A stretch of 64,000 nucleotides of DNA from Xanthomonas fragariae (GCF_900183975.1 NZ_LT853882.1:2349501-2413500); one strand, 5' to 3'. Counted from the stretch's first letter, positions 28,708 through 39,500 are shown. A program made the numbers and translations. The notes: a model not told the origin generated them from the sequence alone.

Positions 28708-30861
28708 GCGGCGCAGCGACAGATCAACCTGCGGCATGACGGCTAGATACCGCCTGCAGCAGGGAGACGTCCTGAGCCTACATCGGCCCGGACGCTGACG
28801 ATCATGTCATCGTCATCTGCGGCCCAGGCTGTGGCGGCGTCTGCGTCTGGGCCAGGGTGGATTGCTGCAGTTGCTCTTGTGCCAAGCGCGCATTGATCGC
28901 TTCGAGTTGTTGGTGAGACTGTTCGACCGGCGTGTGTGCAGCCTGCACCGTTGGCATGCCCGCATACATCACCGAGAAACTGGTGGGCCAGCCCTGGACG
29001 ACGAACACTTTTTGCGCTGCCTCAACGCCGTTGGCTTGCCTGCTCAGCCCTACATGGTCGACCTGTGTCAGCCCGTTATCCTTGGCAAGTACAAGCAAAC
29101 TGGCCGTCATGCGCTCGCTGATGGCATCGAAACTGCGGCCGACATGTCGATCGGGTTCTTCCACCTTGCCTTTAATCTGCTGATGCATTGCATGATCGGG
29201 ATGCTCGGCATCGGCTGGCGAACGCGCAGGCGGGGCGTTTTCGTTGCACAAGGATCGCTCATGGCGCCGTTCCGCCGGTGTCATCCCCTTTTCGATCTCT
29301 GGCGTGCCGGTGATTGCGCCAGTGGCAGGGTCGCGATCGATATTGACCCGCGCCCAGTTTGCTTTGATATCGAGTTTGCCGGTGGTTCGATCCCGAGTTT
29401 CTTCAATAATTCTTGCGGCCATTGCCTGCGCCTGCTCTTCCCACATGTTTTGGGGCGCCCATAGACCTTGTTCCAGTCCTCTTTCACTGGCCGCTCGATT
29501 GAGACGAACAGTTAGGAAATCTTCCGGATCGCCACCCTGCCTGCGCGCAATCCCCTGCACGGACGCCTTGACCTCAAAGATCTCCCAGCGATTCGTCTCG
29601 GGATTGATACCAGCCAAGTCGATACCATGTCCCGAGTTATTCTGGATCGGCACCAGATCCCTATAGCCCTTCGCCGCCAGTTCGTACGACACCAACGCCT
29701 CGCCGATGGCGCCGACCTCGTGGTTCTTGAGAGACGTCAACTCACGTTTGCCGATAGCGGCATCGAGCGCAGCGTGAAACGACACCTGTCCATCGAACAG
29801 GCTGACATCGGAGCGTGCAAGGTGCGCCAATTCCTTGGGAGACAACGCGCCACTTTGCAACAGCCCGTCCAGGTTGCTCGAGCGACGCAGCTCATCGACC
29901 AATGCGCCAAGTGCGCCCTGGCTGCGCTTTACCCCCGCCAGGCCATGGAACATCAGATTGGCGCCATCGGCCTCCAATCCGCCCTTGCCTTGCACCCGCC
30001 GCGCATCCTGCACCAGCTCGGCGAGCGTTTCGCTCAGCGCACCGGCTTGGCGACGTTCGAGGCTGCTTAATGTCCTTCCTGCCGTAGGCGCAAGTTCTTC
30101 GCCAGCATCGGCAACCGCCGCCACGCGTGCCAGCTTGGTCAGCTTGGTGGTGGGCACAAAGGTCGCGATGATTTCGACCGCTGCCGCGCCTTTGGCATTC
30201 CCCAGATACTCGTGCTCCTTGCCCTCGCGGATGGCCTGCTCCAGGCCTGCTTTCCAGGTGTTCCAGGCGCCAACGGCCGCATGGCGCAAATCGCGCGGCA
30301 GCTTGGCGGGGTCTTCGATGGCCTCGGATGCATAGACCGACGCCGCCCCGATGACCAGATTGCGAAAATCCCGATCCGTACTGAACTGATGCGCAAACTT
30401 GGCCAGATCCACCGTCTCGCCCAGCATGCCAAGGCCATGCCGGATGGCACCTTTGAGGGCTCCATAGCTTTCCTGCGCCCCGCCAGCCACTTCACCGGCA
30501 GCATGGTCGAGATAGCGGTTGTGCGGCGTCTCGCGCGCGGTTTCCGCCCACCGCCGCGTCGCGGCCAGGTTGTCGCTGATCTGCCGATCGGTCCACGCTA
30601 GCGCTTGGCCTGCACGTGCCGATTCATCCCGCGCAGCAGCGCCCATCGGTTCTTCCACATAACGCTCGTAGTCTCGCTCGACCCACGATTCACCGACATT
30701 GGCCACATCCAGCGCCGCATCGAACCGCTTCGCATCGGAGGCGGGCAACCGACTGGAAATGGCCTCGATCAACGAACCCACCTGCGCTCTGCCGCGCGCA
30801 TCGGCATAGACAGGCGAACTCACGATCGCGGCGACCACACCCCGCGCATCCAGGCCGTCTA

Positions 30862-31717
30862 GAGCGTGTTATGAACTTTGCCCTTGTCACGCTAACGTAT
30901 ACGGATGAAGCCTCGTAAGCCTTATTCCACCGATATTTCGGACGAAGAATGGGCCTTTGCGGCTCCCTATTTGACGCTGATGGATGTGCAGGCACCGCAG
31001 CGCAAGTATGAGCTACGCGCGATGTTCAACGCACTGCGGTGGATCGCGCGCGCCGGCGCACCATGGCGATTGCTTCCCAACGATTTTCCGCCCTGGGAAG
31101 CGGTGTATCAGCAAACACAGCGCTGGCTGCAAGCGGGCTGCTTTGAGGCCATGGTCAGTGATCTACGCTCACTCTTGCGTGTGGCGCAAGGGAAAAAAGG
31201 CCAGCCGAGCGCGGTCATTTTCGATGCTCGCACGCTGCAGTCCACCTGCGAAAGCGGGCCGCGTGCTGGATACGATGGCTATAAACGCAAGAAAGGCAGC
31301 AAGGTACACATGGCCGTCGATACGCTTGGACATCTGCTCGCTGTCCAGGTGACGCCGGCTAATGAGCAGGAGCGCGCGCAAGTCCGATCGTTGGCACAAG
31401 AGGTACAACACGTGACCGGTGAAACGGTCAAGATCGCCTTTGTTGATCAGGGCTACACCGGTCAAGAACCGGCGCAGGCGGCCACGGAAGAAGGCATTGA
31501 GTTGCACGTGATCAAGCTGCAAGAAGCGAAAAAAGGCTTTGTCTTGCTGCCGCGCCGTTGGGTTGTCGAGCGCAGCTTCGGATGGGCCAATCGTTTCAGA
31601 CAGCTGGCACGCGACCACGAGCGATTGCCGGAAACCTTGGCCGGTTTGCACTTCGTCGTCTTCACGATCCTGATGCTTGGAAATGCAGCCACCCTCTTTC
31701 AAAGTTCATAACACGCT
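30862..31717 (+). mobile_element. IS5-family insertion sequence in the toxin gene
   Basis: The 856-bp element has ends AGCGTGTTATGAACTTTG in inverted orientation and a 3-bp CTA target duplication (30859-30861 and 31718-31720). It contains one full transposase gene. The size and the 3-bp duplication suit the IS1031-type branch of the IS5 family. Its precise insertion and intact duplication suggest a recent event. Confidence 0.9.
30905..31711 (+). CDS. IS5-family transposase
   Basis: The 268-residue DDE transposase begins MKPRKPYSTDISDEEWAF, with an N-terminal DUF4096-like part (FNALRWIARAGAPWRLLPND). The catalytic core has the first Asp in VIFDARTLQS, the second in FVDQGYTGQ and the Glu in RWVVERSFGW. 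It appears intact, so this copy may be active and could serve as a donor. Confidence 0.92.
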   Translation: MKPRKPYSTDISDEEWAFAAPYLTLMDVQAPQRKYELRAMFNALRWIARAGAPWRLLPNDFPPWEAVYQQTQRWLQAGCFEAMVSDLRSLLRVAQGKKGQPSAVIFDARTLQSTCESGPRAGYDGYKRKKGSKVHMAVDTLGHLLAVQVTPANEQERAQVRSLAQEVQHVTGETVKIAFVDQGYTGQEPAQAATEEGIELHVIKLQEAKKGFVLLPRRWVVERSFGWANRFRQLARDHERLPETLAGLHFVVFTILMLGNAATLFQSS

Positions 31718-31864
31718 CTAAGGTCTGATGCGCTTTCATCAACCGGTAGCCCTGATACGCGGTGAGATCCACCTGTCCGGTCGCGTCGGTGGCTTGCGCC
31801 AGCGCAGCCAGATCGGATGTGCGGATCGAGCGGGTCGTGTCGTGCATGTCCAGGTCCTTATTTA

Positions 31865-32006
31865 GAGCGGCTAACAAAACGTAGCGAGCAGTCGCCAGGT
31901 GGGTGCGGACGGCGCAGAGGAAACGCAGTGTACGATTGGTACATGCCGATTCCAGGCACCGGCCCCGCCCGTTTGACGGTGAGCGTAGTCGTTTTGTTAG
32001 CCACTC
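31865..32006. mobile_element. 142-bp MITE, copy 2
   Basis: Its ends are GAGCGGCTAACAAAACG and, reversed, GAGTGGCTAACAAAACG (16 of 17 match), flanked by TTA on both sides (31862-31864, 32007-32009). It is homologous along its whole length to copy 1 at 2283-2424. It sits between the stop of the putative immunity gene and the toxin start, 17 bp from that start, and so may alter the toxin's transcription or translation. Confidence 0.88.
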
Positions 32007-32018
32007 TTAATGGGTGGT

Positions 32019-32918
32019 CTAACGGAACTGCGGGTAATCCTCGATCAGGCGCGCTTCCACGGCAGCGGCCAGCGGATGCGATTCCACAGCGGTGAGATCG
32101 CGCACGAACGCCCACGGCGTATCGATCAACAGATGGTCGATTGCGAACTCCGGCAGACCTTTTCGACGACGCAGTGCCTGGACGGCAAGAAGTTCTGCGG
32201 GAAAGACTCGATCCAGGGTTTCTTCAAACTCGTACTTGGTCCGATCCGTACCGTCCTTGCTGCGCGTGATATGGAAGTCGGCCGCTTTCTGCATTACCGA
32301 CCTGAACACGTCCTCCTCTTCGCTATGCCAATGATCCAGCACCGCTTGATACTCCGGGATGAGCTCTACCGGCGCAACGAAATCAGTTTCCATCTTGAAT
32401 GCCTGGGAAAACAGCCCGACCAGAAAGGCGTCGCTGGTGCCATGCTTGATTCTGCGCATTTCGTGTAGTGTGTTAAGGCGCTGGTCTTTTTCGGCCATCT
32501 CGATAAACAGTTGCGCACAGGTCTCGGCGTTATCCCACCACTACAGCATGGCCGGGCCTGCAGCCTTCATGCCGTCTGAAAATTCTGCAGGCCAGTTTCC
32601 CAAGTCATGGCGCATGTCGCTATACATGCCGTCCCAACGAAAAACCAAAGCGCGCAAGTAGACTGCGTGTTGGAGTGAACGAGTAAGCGCCTCCACATCA
32701 GAGCGAAGAAACGCATCAGCGCTGGCAAGGTCGTAGTAATGCGCAAGACGACTGAGATGTATCCCTGCCTTGGGGTCCAACGGCCCCGCAGCGTCCAGAA
32801 ATTTCTGCACAGCGGCAGAGTAACGCTCGTACTCGCCATTCTGTCGAGAGTCTTCCAGCCACTCCTGGCACTCCACTGCCAGTTTCTTTTTCAAAGAAGG
32901 ATCAGGGGTAATTTGCAT
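32019..32918 (-). pseudogene. Putative immunity protein gene with an in-frame stop
   Basis: Two frames that look separate, 32918-32541 (MQITPDPSLKKKLAVECQEW, 125 aa) and the one ending at 32019 (EDYPQFR), are the same reading frame interrupted by a TAG at 32541-32543. Reading continues WWDNAETCAQLFIEMAEKDQ. Restored length is 299 residues; the protein is acidic, helical and apparently cytoplasmic. I do not recognise the family with certainty; polymorphic-toxin immunity proteins of the DUF1910/1911 or Imm49 kind are possibilities. Location immediately upstream of an XVIPCD toxin on the same strand, and a partial second copy next door, support an immunity role. Confidence 0.65.
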
Positions 32919-33036
32919 GAAGTAATGAAATCCTTGTTATGGCGATCCAGGCATGCCGAGATATTTTCAGCAACGACATCGCTTATGCGAAACAGGCGTT
33001 TTTATACACAGCTTTCGGCTTGCTCAGGTCAATTAT

Positions 33037-33283
33037 TTAACGGAACTGCGGGTAATCCTCGATCAGGCGTGCTTCAACGGCAGCCGCCAGCGGATGCGGT
33101 TCCACAGGGGGGAGATCACGCACCAACGTCCACGGCGTATCGATCAATAGATGGTCGATTGCGAACTCCGGCAGACCTTTTCGACGGCGCAGTGGCTGGA
33201 CGAGGCGAAGCTCTGCGGGAAAGACCCGATTGACGAGCTGACGACCATGGCGAAAAAAGGGCCTTCTAGTCGCACAGTAGAGA
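33037..33283 (-). pseudogene. 3' remnant of a second immunity-gene copy
   Basis: The last 60 or so codons (VFPAELRLVQPLRRRKGLPE to EDYPQFR) are nearly identical to the end of the gene at 32019-32918. Upstream the similarity stops, and IS1478-like copy A begins at 33284. Arrays of immunity paralogues are common beside secreted toxins. This copy is too short to work. Confidence 0.75.
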
Positions 33284-34788
33284 GTCGCCCCTGAAAAACC
33301 CCAACCACCCAACGACCGCAAGGCCTTGATGTCTGCACCGGCGTGCCAAAACTACCGGTGTTCGCTACGCTGAAGGCTGGTTTCTTGCAATTTTCAGTCA
33401 TGCGTACACGCCGTCCTGCTGCCGAAGACATGCCTGCCGACGAGTTGTTTCGTTCGCGGCTGGAGAACCAGATCGATCTGCGTCATCCGCTGGCGCGACT
33501 GAGCCAACAGATGCCGTGGGCGGCGTTGGAGCAAGCACTTTCATCGCGCTTGCCGGCCACCCAGGCCGGTGGCGGTCGGCCGGCATTGCCGGTGCGGCTG
33601 ATTGCCGGTTTGCTCTACCTCAAACACGCCTACGACCTGTCCGATGAAGCGGTGTGCGAGCGCTGGCTGGAGAATCCGTACTGGCAGTTCTTCACTGGCG
33701 AGGTCGTGTTCCAGACGCGTTTGCCGTGCGATGCCAGCTCGCTGACGCGCTGGCGGCAGCGCCTGGGTGAGGCCGGGATGGAAGAGCTGCTGGCGCACAC
33801 CATCAACGCCGCGCATGCGATGCAGGCGGTGGACGCACGCGAGTTGTCGCGGGTGATCGTGGACACCACGGTGCAGGAAAAGGCGATCGCCTATCCGACC
33901 GACAGCCGTTTGCTGGAGGTGGCACGCAAGAAGCTGGTGTTACTGGCCAAGCGGCACGGCATCGGATTGCGGCAGAGCTACGCGCGGCAAGGCCCGGCCC
34001 TGAGCCGCAAGGCAGGTCGGTATGCGCATGCGCGCCAGTTCAAGCGGATGCGGCGCGTGCTGCGACGTCAACGCACAGTGCTGGGACGGCTCGTGCGCGA
34101 CATCCAACGCAAACTCGATCAGGTAAACACCGGCGTGCGCGAGCGCATCGCTGTCTGGCTGGAACGTGCGCAACGGCTGTACACGCAGCGTCCGAAGGAC
34201 AAACAAAAACTGTACGCATTGCATGCCTCGGAAGTGGAATGCATTGGCAAGGGCAAGGCGCGTCAAGCGTACGAATTCGGCGTCAAGGTCGGCATTGCGG
34301 TCACCGCCTGCAAGGGATTGGTCGTGGGTGCGCGCAGCTTCCCGGGCAACCCGTACGACGGCGATACCTTGGCCGAGCAGCTGGAGCAGACACGCGGGTT
34401 GCTGCAGGATGTGAGCGTAGAACCGACGGTGGCGATCGTGGACCTGGGCGATCGCGGGCGCGAGGTCGATGGCGTGCAGGTCCTGCATCGCGGCAAGGCC
34501 AAGACGCTGACGCGACGGCAATGGCGCTGGATCAAGCGACGGCAGGCGGTGGAGCCGGTGATCGGACATCTGAAAGACGACTGCCGGTTGCGTCGCTGCA
34601 GGCTGAAAGGTGCCCAAGGCGATGCGCTGCACGTGCTCGGCTGCGCGGCCGGCTACAACCTGCGTTGGCTGCTGCGCTGGATCGCGTTTTTGCGTGCCTG
34701 GATGCGGGCGATGGGGTGGTCATCCTTGAGCGCCGTGCCGCTGTCACCGACGGCACTTTGCGCTTAAAGGGGATTTTTCAGGGGCGAC
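33284..34788 (+). mobile_element. IS1478-like element, copy A
   Basis: The 1505-bp element starts with GTCGCCCCTGAAAAACCCC and ends with GGGGATTTTTCAGGGGCGAC (inverted repeats). Its transposase matches what I know as the Xanthomonas IS1478 type of the IS5 family. No target duplication is visible (left AGAGA, right TACCT), and genes on both sides are cut off, consistent with recombination or deletion at this copy. Confidence 0.88.
33400..34767 (+). CDS. IS1478-like transposase, copy A (intact)
   Basis: The 455-residue protein begins MRTRRPAAEDMPADELFRSR; a longer start at 33343 is possible. It has an N-terminal DUF772 region (GGGRPALPVRLIAGLLYLKH) and a DDE core with the first catalytic Asp in VIVDTTVQEK, the second around AIVDLGDRG and a C-terminal VEPVIGHLKDD. 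Of the three copies in the window, this is the only one with an undamaged frame and the first Asp. Confidence 0.9.
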   Translation: MRTRRPAAEDMPADELFRSRLENQIDLRHPLARLSQQMPWAALEQALSSRLPATQAGGGRPALPVRLIAGLLYLKHAYDLSDEAVCERWLENPYWQFFTGEVVFQTRLPCDASSLTRWRQRLGEAGMEELLAHTINAAHAMQAVDARELSRVIVDTTVQEKAIAYPTDSRLLEVARKKLVLLAKRHGIGLRQSYARQGPALSRKAGRYAHARQFKRMRRVLRRQRTVLGRLVRDIQRKLDQVNTGVRERIAVWLERAQRLYTQRPKDKQKLYALHASEVECIGKGKARQAYEFGVKVGIAVTACKGLVVGARSFPGNPYDGDTLAEQLEQTRGLLQDVSVEPTVAIVDLGDRGREVDGVQVLHRGKAKTLTRRQWRWIKRRQAVEPVIGHLKDDCRLRRCRLKGAQGDALHVLGCAAGYNLRWLLRWIAFLRAWMRAMGWSSLSAVPLSPTALCA

Positions 34789-35017
34789 TACCTAGATCGG
34801 TGGCAATCGCAGTGATCCGGTAGCCTGCGGGCACGGTCGGCTTACGCTCATTCCACGCGGCCGGCTCGGCGATGGTCATGTCGGGCAATAAGCCACGATC
34901 GGGCGTAGGCAGTTCTGGCGTTGCACCGTGCTGATTGAGCTCAGGTGCCTTACCGCATGCGGCCAATGCTGCGGCAAGGATGGAGCCCGTGATGAGTGTG
35001 GTTGCCTGACGCTTCAT
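34789..35017 (-). pseudogene. 5' fragment of a sorbosone-dehydrogenase-type lipoprotein gene
   Basis: It starts MKRQATTLITGSILAAALAAC with a lipobox at LAAC behind a GGAGGT site, and continues through AEPAAWNERKPTVPAGYRIT, as in PQQ-type sugar dehydrogenase (L-sorbosone dehydrogenase) precursors. After about 76 codons it is cut by the right end of IS1478-like copy A, so the catalytic propeller is missing. Its ATG overlaps the stop of the DUF2231 gene (ATGA). Confidence 0.7.
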
Positions 35018-35291
35018 CGTGCACCTCCCACGCGCAGAGCGGACAATCCCGCCCAGGTTGCAACCAATGCAAACAGCGTCGCGATCGCCGACAACACCAA
35101 CGCTGCCGGCATGATGGCCCACGCATCACGAGCGTGATGCAAGGCGTCGAAGAAGTCGACAATCCGAGCGGCGCCAAGTACACGTAATCGTTCATCAGAG
35201 CGCCGAGAAACAGCGGCCACACACCACCGAGAACGGCTGCGTGGAACGGGTGGATTGCCCATGTGCGGGCCGGGACGGCAATTGAATTCAT
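35014..35291 (-). pseudogene. DUF2231-type membrane protein gene with internal deletion and frameshift
   Basis: The N-terminal part (MNSIAVPARTWAIHPFHAAV, LGGVWPLFLGALMNDYVYLA) and the C-terminal part (VDFFDALHHARDAWAIMPAA, then a membrane helix ending ALRVGGAR) are in different frames and lack the middle helices of the family. Gene pairs of DUF2231 and sorbosone dehydrogenase are usual in this order, so the unit was an operon that has since decayed. Confidence 0.7.
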
Positions 35292-35490
35292 AGCGGACTC
35301 ATTCGGACGATGTTCAAACGTGCCCCGATGCTGCCAGCATGCATGTGATGAGGAACGTGATGTTGGCGCTTACGCCACGGCCGGCTCCAGCGATGTCATG
35401 TCGATTACGGAGCGGCGGTAGCGCACATCCGATTGCTGCGTGCATAGGCGTCGTTGATCTGATCCATCCGGATCAGTTCGCAGTCGGGAA

Positions 35491-36360
35491 CTAATGTCTT
35501 TCTTGGCTCAGAAATCCAACACCTCCTGGGTTTCGCCGATGCCACCGATCGGCGAGCCGGCAATGCGGCGGCGACCGAGTAACAGCGGCAACGTGTTGGC
35601 GCCTTCCATCGGCCCGACCTGGCGGACGATCACCAGCATGGCATCCACGTCGAGCATCGGCAGATACGGATCGAGCTGATGCTCGACCGGGACGGTGTCG
35701 ATGATCAAAATCGAAACTGGCTTCGTCATCGCTCATCGCTCATCGCTCATTGCATCGGTATCGGTATCGGTATCGGTATCGGTGATACCACCAACGCATC
35801 TTCGCGCTTGGATGGGCTGCGGCTGAGTACCGTGACGTCGGCGCCCATGCCGGCGGCGAGTTTGACCGCCATATGCCCTAGCCCGCCCAGCCCGATCACG
35901 CCGACGCGGCTGCCGGAGCCGACATTCCAGATGCGCAACAGCGAATAGCTGGTGATGCTCGCGCACAGCAGCGGCGCTGCGCGCGCCACGTCAAGTCCCT
36001 TGGGGATCTGCAGGCAGAACTCTTCGCGCACGACCAGATGTTTGGAATAGCCACCCTGGGTAGTTTCGCCGGTGATGCGGTCCCGGCCAGCGTAAGTGCC
36101 GGTATTGCCCTCGCGGCACAACTGTTCTTCGCCGCGGCGCCATTGATCGCACTGCTGACAGCTGTCGACCATACATCCCACCGCGACATGGTCGCCAACG
36201 CGATAGCGCGAGACCTCCGCACCGACCTCGATCACACGGCCGACAATCTCGTGGCCAGGCACGATCGGGGAGTAGATCCAACCCCAATCGTTGCGCGCGG
36301 TGTGCAGGTCGGAGTGGCAGACGCCGCAAATACAGGATTTCCATCGCGACGTCGTGGGGA
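35491..36360 (-). pseudogene. Decayed zinc-dependent alcohol dehydrogenase gene
   Basis: Pieces of a YahK/Ahr-like zinc ADH lie in three frames. They include HDVAMEI followed by CGVCHSDLHTA in another frame (an extra T near 36340), then PGHEIVGRVIEVGAEVSRYR, the Cys-rich structural zinc loop (CMVDSCQQCDQWRRGEEQLC), VGVIGLGGLGHMAVKLA, and, past a hexanucleotide repeat, PVEHQLDPYLPMLDVDAML and GRRRIAGSPIGGIGETQEV. The first 30 or so codons and the last part are absent. Confidence 0.85.
35728..35783. repeat. Two short tandem repeats inside the ADH pseudogene
   Basis: Three units of ATCGCTC (35728-35748) are followed, after 5 bp, by five units of ATCGGT (35754-35783). On the - strand the second array encodes a run of Ile-Pro. 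It replaces the NADP-binding-loop region of the dehydrogenase. Slippage expansion after loss of function is the simplest reading. Confidence 0.9.
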
Positions 36361-36428
36361 TGAATAAGGGCCGGTAGGATTCGTGTAAAAAAAACAGCCA
36401 AATCTAGCCTAACAGACTGAAAAAATAT

Positions 36429-36446
36429 GAATCCCTGCCGACCCTC
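36429..36446 (+). repeat. 18-bp direct repeat, left of xopAD
   Basis: GAATCCCTGCCGACCCTC occurs here, 148 bp before the xopAD start, and again at 46080-46097, 175 bp after its stop. A related copy (GATTCCCTGCCGCCCCTC) lies at 56594-56611. Function is unknown. Confidence 0.6.
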
Positions 36447-36593
36447 AGTTTCATCCGGCGCCACGTAGGGAAGCCGATGATCTGTTGTCCGGATAAAATC
36501 GGGGGTCGTCACTGCCGATGGGGCGTGGACCGCCCAACCCGCAACGAACGTCGCAAACCGCTGGCAGACGGACCCACTAAATAAGTTGCAGGC

Positions 36594-39500
36594 ATGAAAA
36601 CCTCCAAAGTCAATCTAAACGCATTGGGCACAAACTGGCCTTTCCCTCGAGAGGACCAGCCCAGGCCGGCCGGGGAGCAGGCTGCAGCCTGCTCCCGCGA
36701 CAGTCAGTCCACGCTTGGGCGGCCACCGTCCAAACGGCGGCGGGTAGAACAGGATGAGCCTGGGACGGCGACGCAACGCAGGGTTCCTTTGTCCGTAAAT
36801 GCGCAAACTGGAGCCAGTGGCCGCGCATGGGACAGGCACGCCCAGCAACAGCCAGCCACTCACTCGCACCGGCGCGATGATCCTACCGACCGACGCGGTA
36901 CCGCGCCCGAGCGACGCCCGGACAGAATGTCCGCTTACGTCGGCGCCTCGTCGTCGCATCGTAGGCCACAACGAGCAACGCATGGTTTGGAGGCGACGGC
37001 GGATCTTCGCCTGACTGAGCAAAAGTCCAAACGGGCGGCAGGAAAGCGACCGCGGGAAGAGCGAGAGCCGTATCGGCAGCCAAAGCGGCCAAGGCAGGGC
37101 TTGGTGCTGACGACGGCCGATCTTAATCAGGCCGAACATCGGCTCGACTCGGCGGCAAAAAAACGGCTGCAGGCTGAGCGAGAGCGGTATCGGGGACAAT
37201 TGGAAGCACACAGCCGGATGGATCAGACGCACAATGCTCGCCTGTGCGTCGCCATGGCACGGGACAACGAGCTGGCGCGTCGTATGGATTGCAAGCTGGC
37301 CCTGCCCTTCCTGGATAGGAAGTTCAACGAGCAAACCAACGCGAAATGGCTCGACAAATACCTTCAGATGATTGGCAATGCAAAGCCGGCCGCAGAGCTA
37401 ACGCACAGCGATCTCGATCGTTGCACCGAGCTCGCGGCGCAGTATCTATACAAGACCGAGTGGTTCAACGGTGCATCTCTGAAACAGCTAGCCCATGTAA
37501 GCAACAAGCTGAGCAAGCACCCGAACCAGCCAGCGTGCATGGATGCAATCGCGTGGATCGCCAGACAGGTGGAGCAGGCCAATGGTCCATTGGGGCTGGA
37601 TGGCCACCTATCAGTCCTACTCCTGAACGCCTTCGCCAAGAACACCAATAGCGGCAGGTGCGAACACGCAGTGGCTCGTCTGGCACGTCACCTGCAACGT
37701 GGCCACCAGGCCCGGCAGCCTCTGCAAGCGAAGGGCATCGGCCTGGCACTCAATGCCTTCAGCAAGTGGTTCAACAACCCGGATTGCCAGTCCATGGCGC
37801 ACTCGCTCGCCGAGCTGCTCGCCAGCAACAGCCGCTTGTGTTATGCGATGGATGCGCAGAGCATCGCGAACACGCTCAACGCCCTGAGCAAATGGCCCGA
37901 CGCGCTGGTCTGCAAAAATGCCGCCAACGCGCTGGCCTCGCGGCTGGCCGACAATGATCCCGATTTGCGCAACGCCCTCAAACCGCAAGAAGTAGCCAAC
38001 GCGCTCAACGCCCTGAGCAAATGGCCCGACACGCAGGTCTGCAAAGATGTCGCCGACGCGCTGGCCTTGCGGCTGGCCAAGGAGACCAACTTGCGCAAAG
38101 ACCTCGACTCGCAGGAGGTAGCCAACGCGCTCAACGCCCTGAGCAAATGGCCCGACTCACCGGACTGCGAGAGGGCCGCCAAAGCGTTGGCTGCGCGGCT
38201 GGCCGACGACCCCGAGTTGTGCAAAGACTTCTATCCACAAGGCGTGGCCAACGCGTTGAACGCACTGAGCAAATGGCCCGACACGCCGGACTGCAAAGTT
38301 GCAGCCACAGCGCTGGCCTTGCGGCTGGCCGACGAGCCCGAGTTGTGCAAAGAATTTTGCCCGCAAGGCGTGGCCAGCGCATTGAACGCCCTGAGCAAAT
38401 GGCCCGACATGCCGGACTGCGAGAAGGCCGCCCACGCGCTGGCCTGGCGGCTGGCCTACGAGCCAGAGTTGTGCAAAGACCTCGACCAACAAGGCGTTGC
38501 CAACGCGTTGAACGCCCTAAGCAAATGGCCCGACTCGCCGGACTGCAAAGATGCCGCCAACGCACTGGCCTCGCGACTGGCCGAAGAACCCGAGTTGTGC
38601 AACGCCCTCAAACGGCAATACATCGCCAACGCGCTCAACGCTCTGAGCAAATGGCCTGACATACCGCGCTGCGCCGTCGCCGTTAAGGCGCTGGCCTTGC
38701 GGCTGGCCGACGAGCCCGAGTTGCACAAAGACCTCGACCCTCAAGAAGTGGGCATTGCACTGAATGCCCTGAGCAAATGGCTCGACACGCAGGTCTGCAA
38801 AGATGTCGCCGACGCGCTGGCCTTGCGGCTGGCCAAGGAGCCCAAATTGCGCAAAGACCTCGACCCGCAAGGCGTGGCCAACGTGCTCAACGCCCTGAGC
38901 AAATGGCCCAACACGCAGGTCTGCAAAGATGTCGCCGACGCACTGACCTCGCGACTGGCCGCCGAGCCCGAGTTGCGCAACGGCCTCAAACGGCAACACA
39001 TCGCCAACGCGCTCAACGCTCTGAGCAAATGGCCTGACACACCGCTCTGTGCTGTTGCCGTTAAGGCGCTGGCCTTGCGGCTGGCTGACGAGCTCCGGCT
39101 GGCCGACGAGCCAGGGTCGTGCAACGCCCTCCACCCTATTGACGTGACCCAAGCGCTCAACGCCCTGAGCAAATGGCCCAACACGCAGGTCTGCAAAGAT
39201 GTCGCCGAAGCGCTGGCCTTGCGGCTGGCCAAGGAGCCCAAATTGCGCAAAGACCTCGACCCGCAAGGCGTGGCCAATGCGCTTAACGCCCTGAGTAAAT
39301 GGCCAGACACGCAGGTCTGCAAGACCGCTGCCAACGCACTGGCCTTGCGGATGGCCGACGAGCTGCGACTGGCCGACGAGCCAGGGTCGTGCAACGCCCT
39401 CCGCCCTATTGACGTGACCCAAGCGCTCAACGCCGTGAGCAAATGGCCCGACACGCCGGACTGCAAGACCGCCGCCGAAGCGCTGGCCTTGCGGCTGGCC

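Larger units (their letters stand above)
28802..31847 (-). pseudogene. Type IV secretion antibacterial effector (PD-(D/E)xK nuclease, XVIPCD), split by an IS
   Basis: Removing the IS at 30862-31717 and one CTA duplication gives exactly 729 codons in frame (728 residues), so the gene was whole before insertion. It starts at 31847 (MHDTTRSIRTSDLAALAQ) behind an AAGGA site. The middle carries a restriction-endonuclease-like core: GHGIDL with D457, then E472-V-K474. The C-terminus carries the signature of the Xanthomonas VirD4-interacting domain (GLTQVDHVGLS, VFVVQG, PVEQSHQQL) and a Gln-rich tail. Such proteins are injected into rival bacteria by the X-T4SS. As found, only the 678-codon 3' frame from 30838 and a short 5' piece remain, so function is probably lost. 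Confidence 0.85.

Noticed and set aside
33284..34788. Target-site duplication for IS1478-like copies A and B
   Set aside because: Flanks of A (AGAGA / TACCT) and B (CTTA / CATT) do not match, so a clean insertion cannot be shown for either.
36369..36593. Search for a PIP box upstream of xopAD
   Set aside because: The only TTCGT (near 36375) has no partner TTCGB 15 bp away, so HrpX control cannot be claimed from the sequence.
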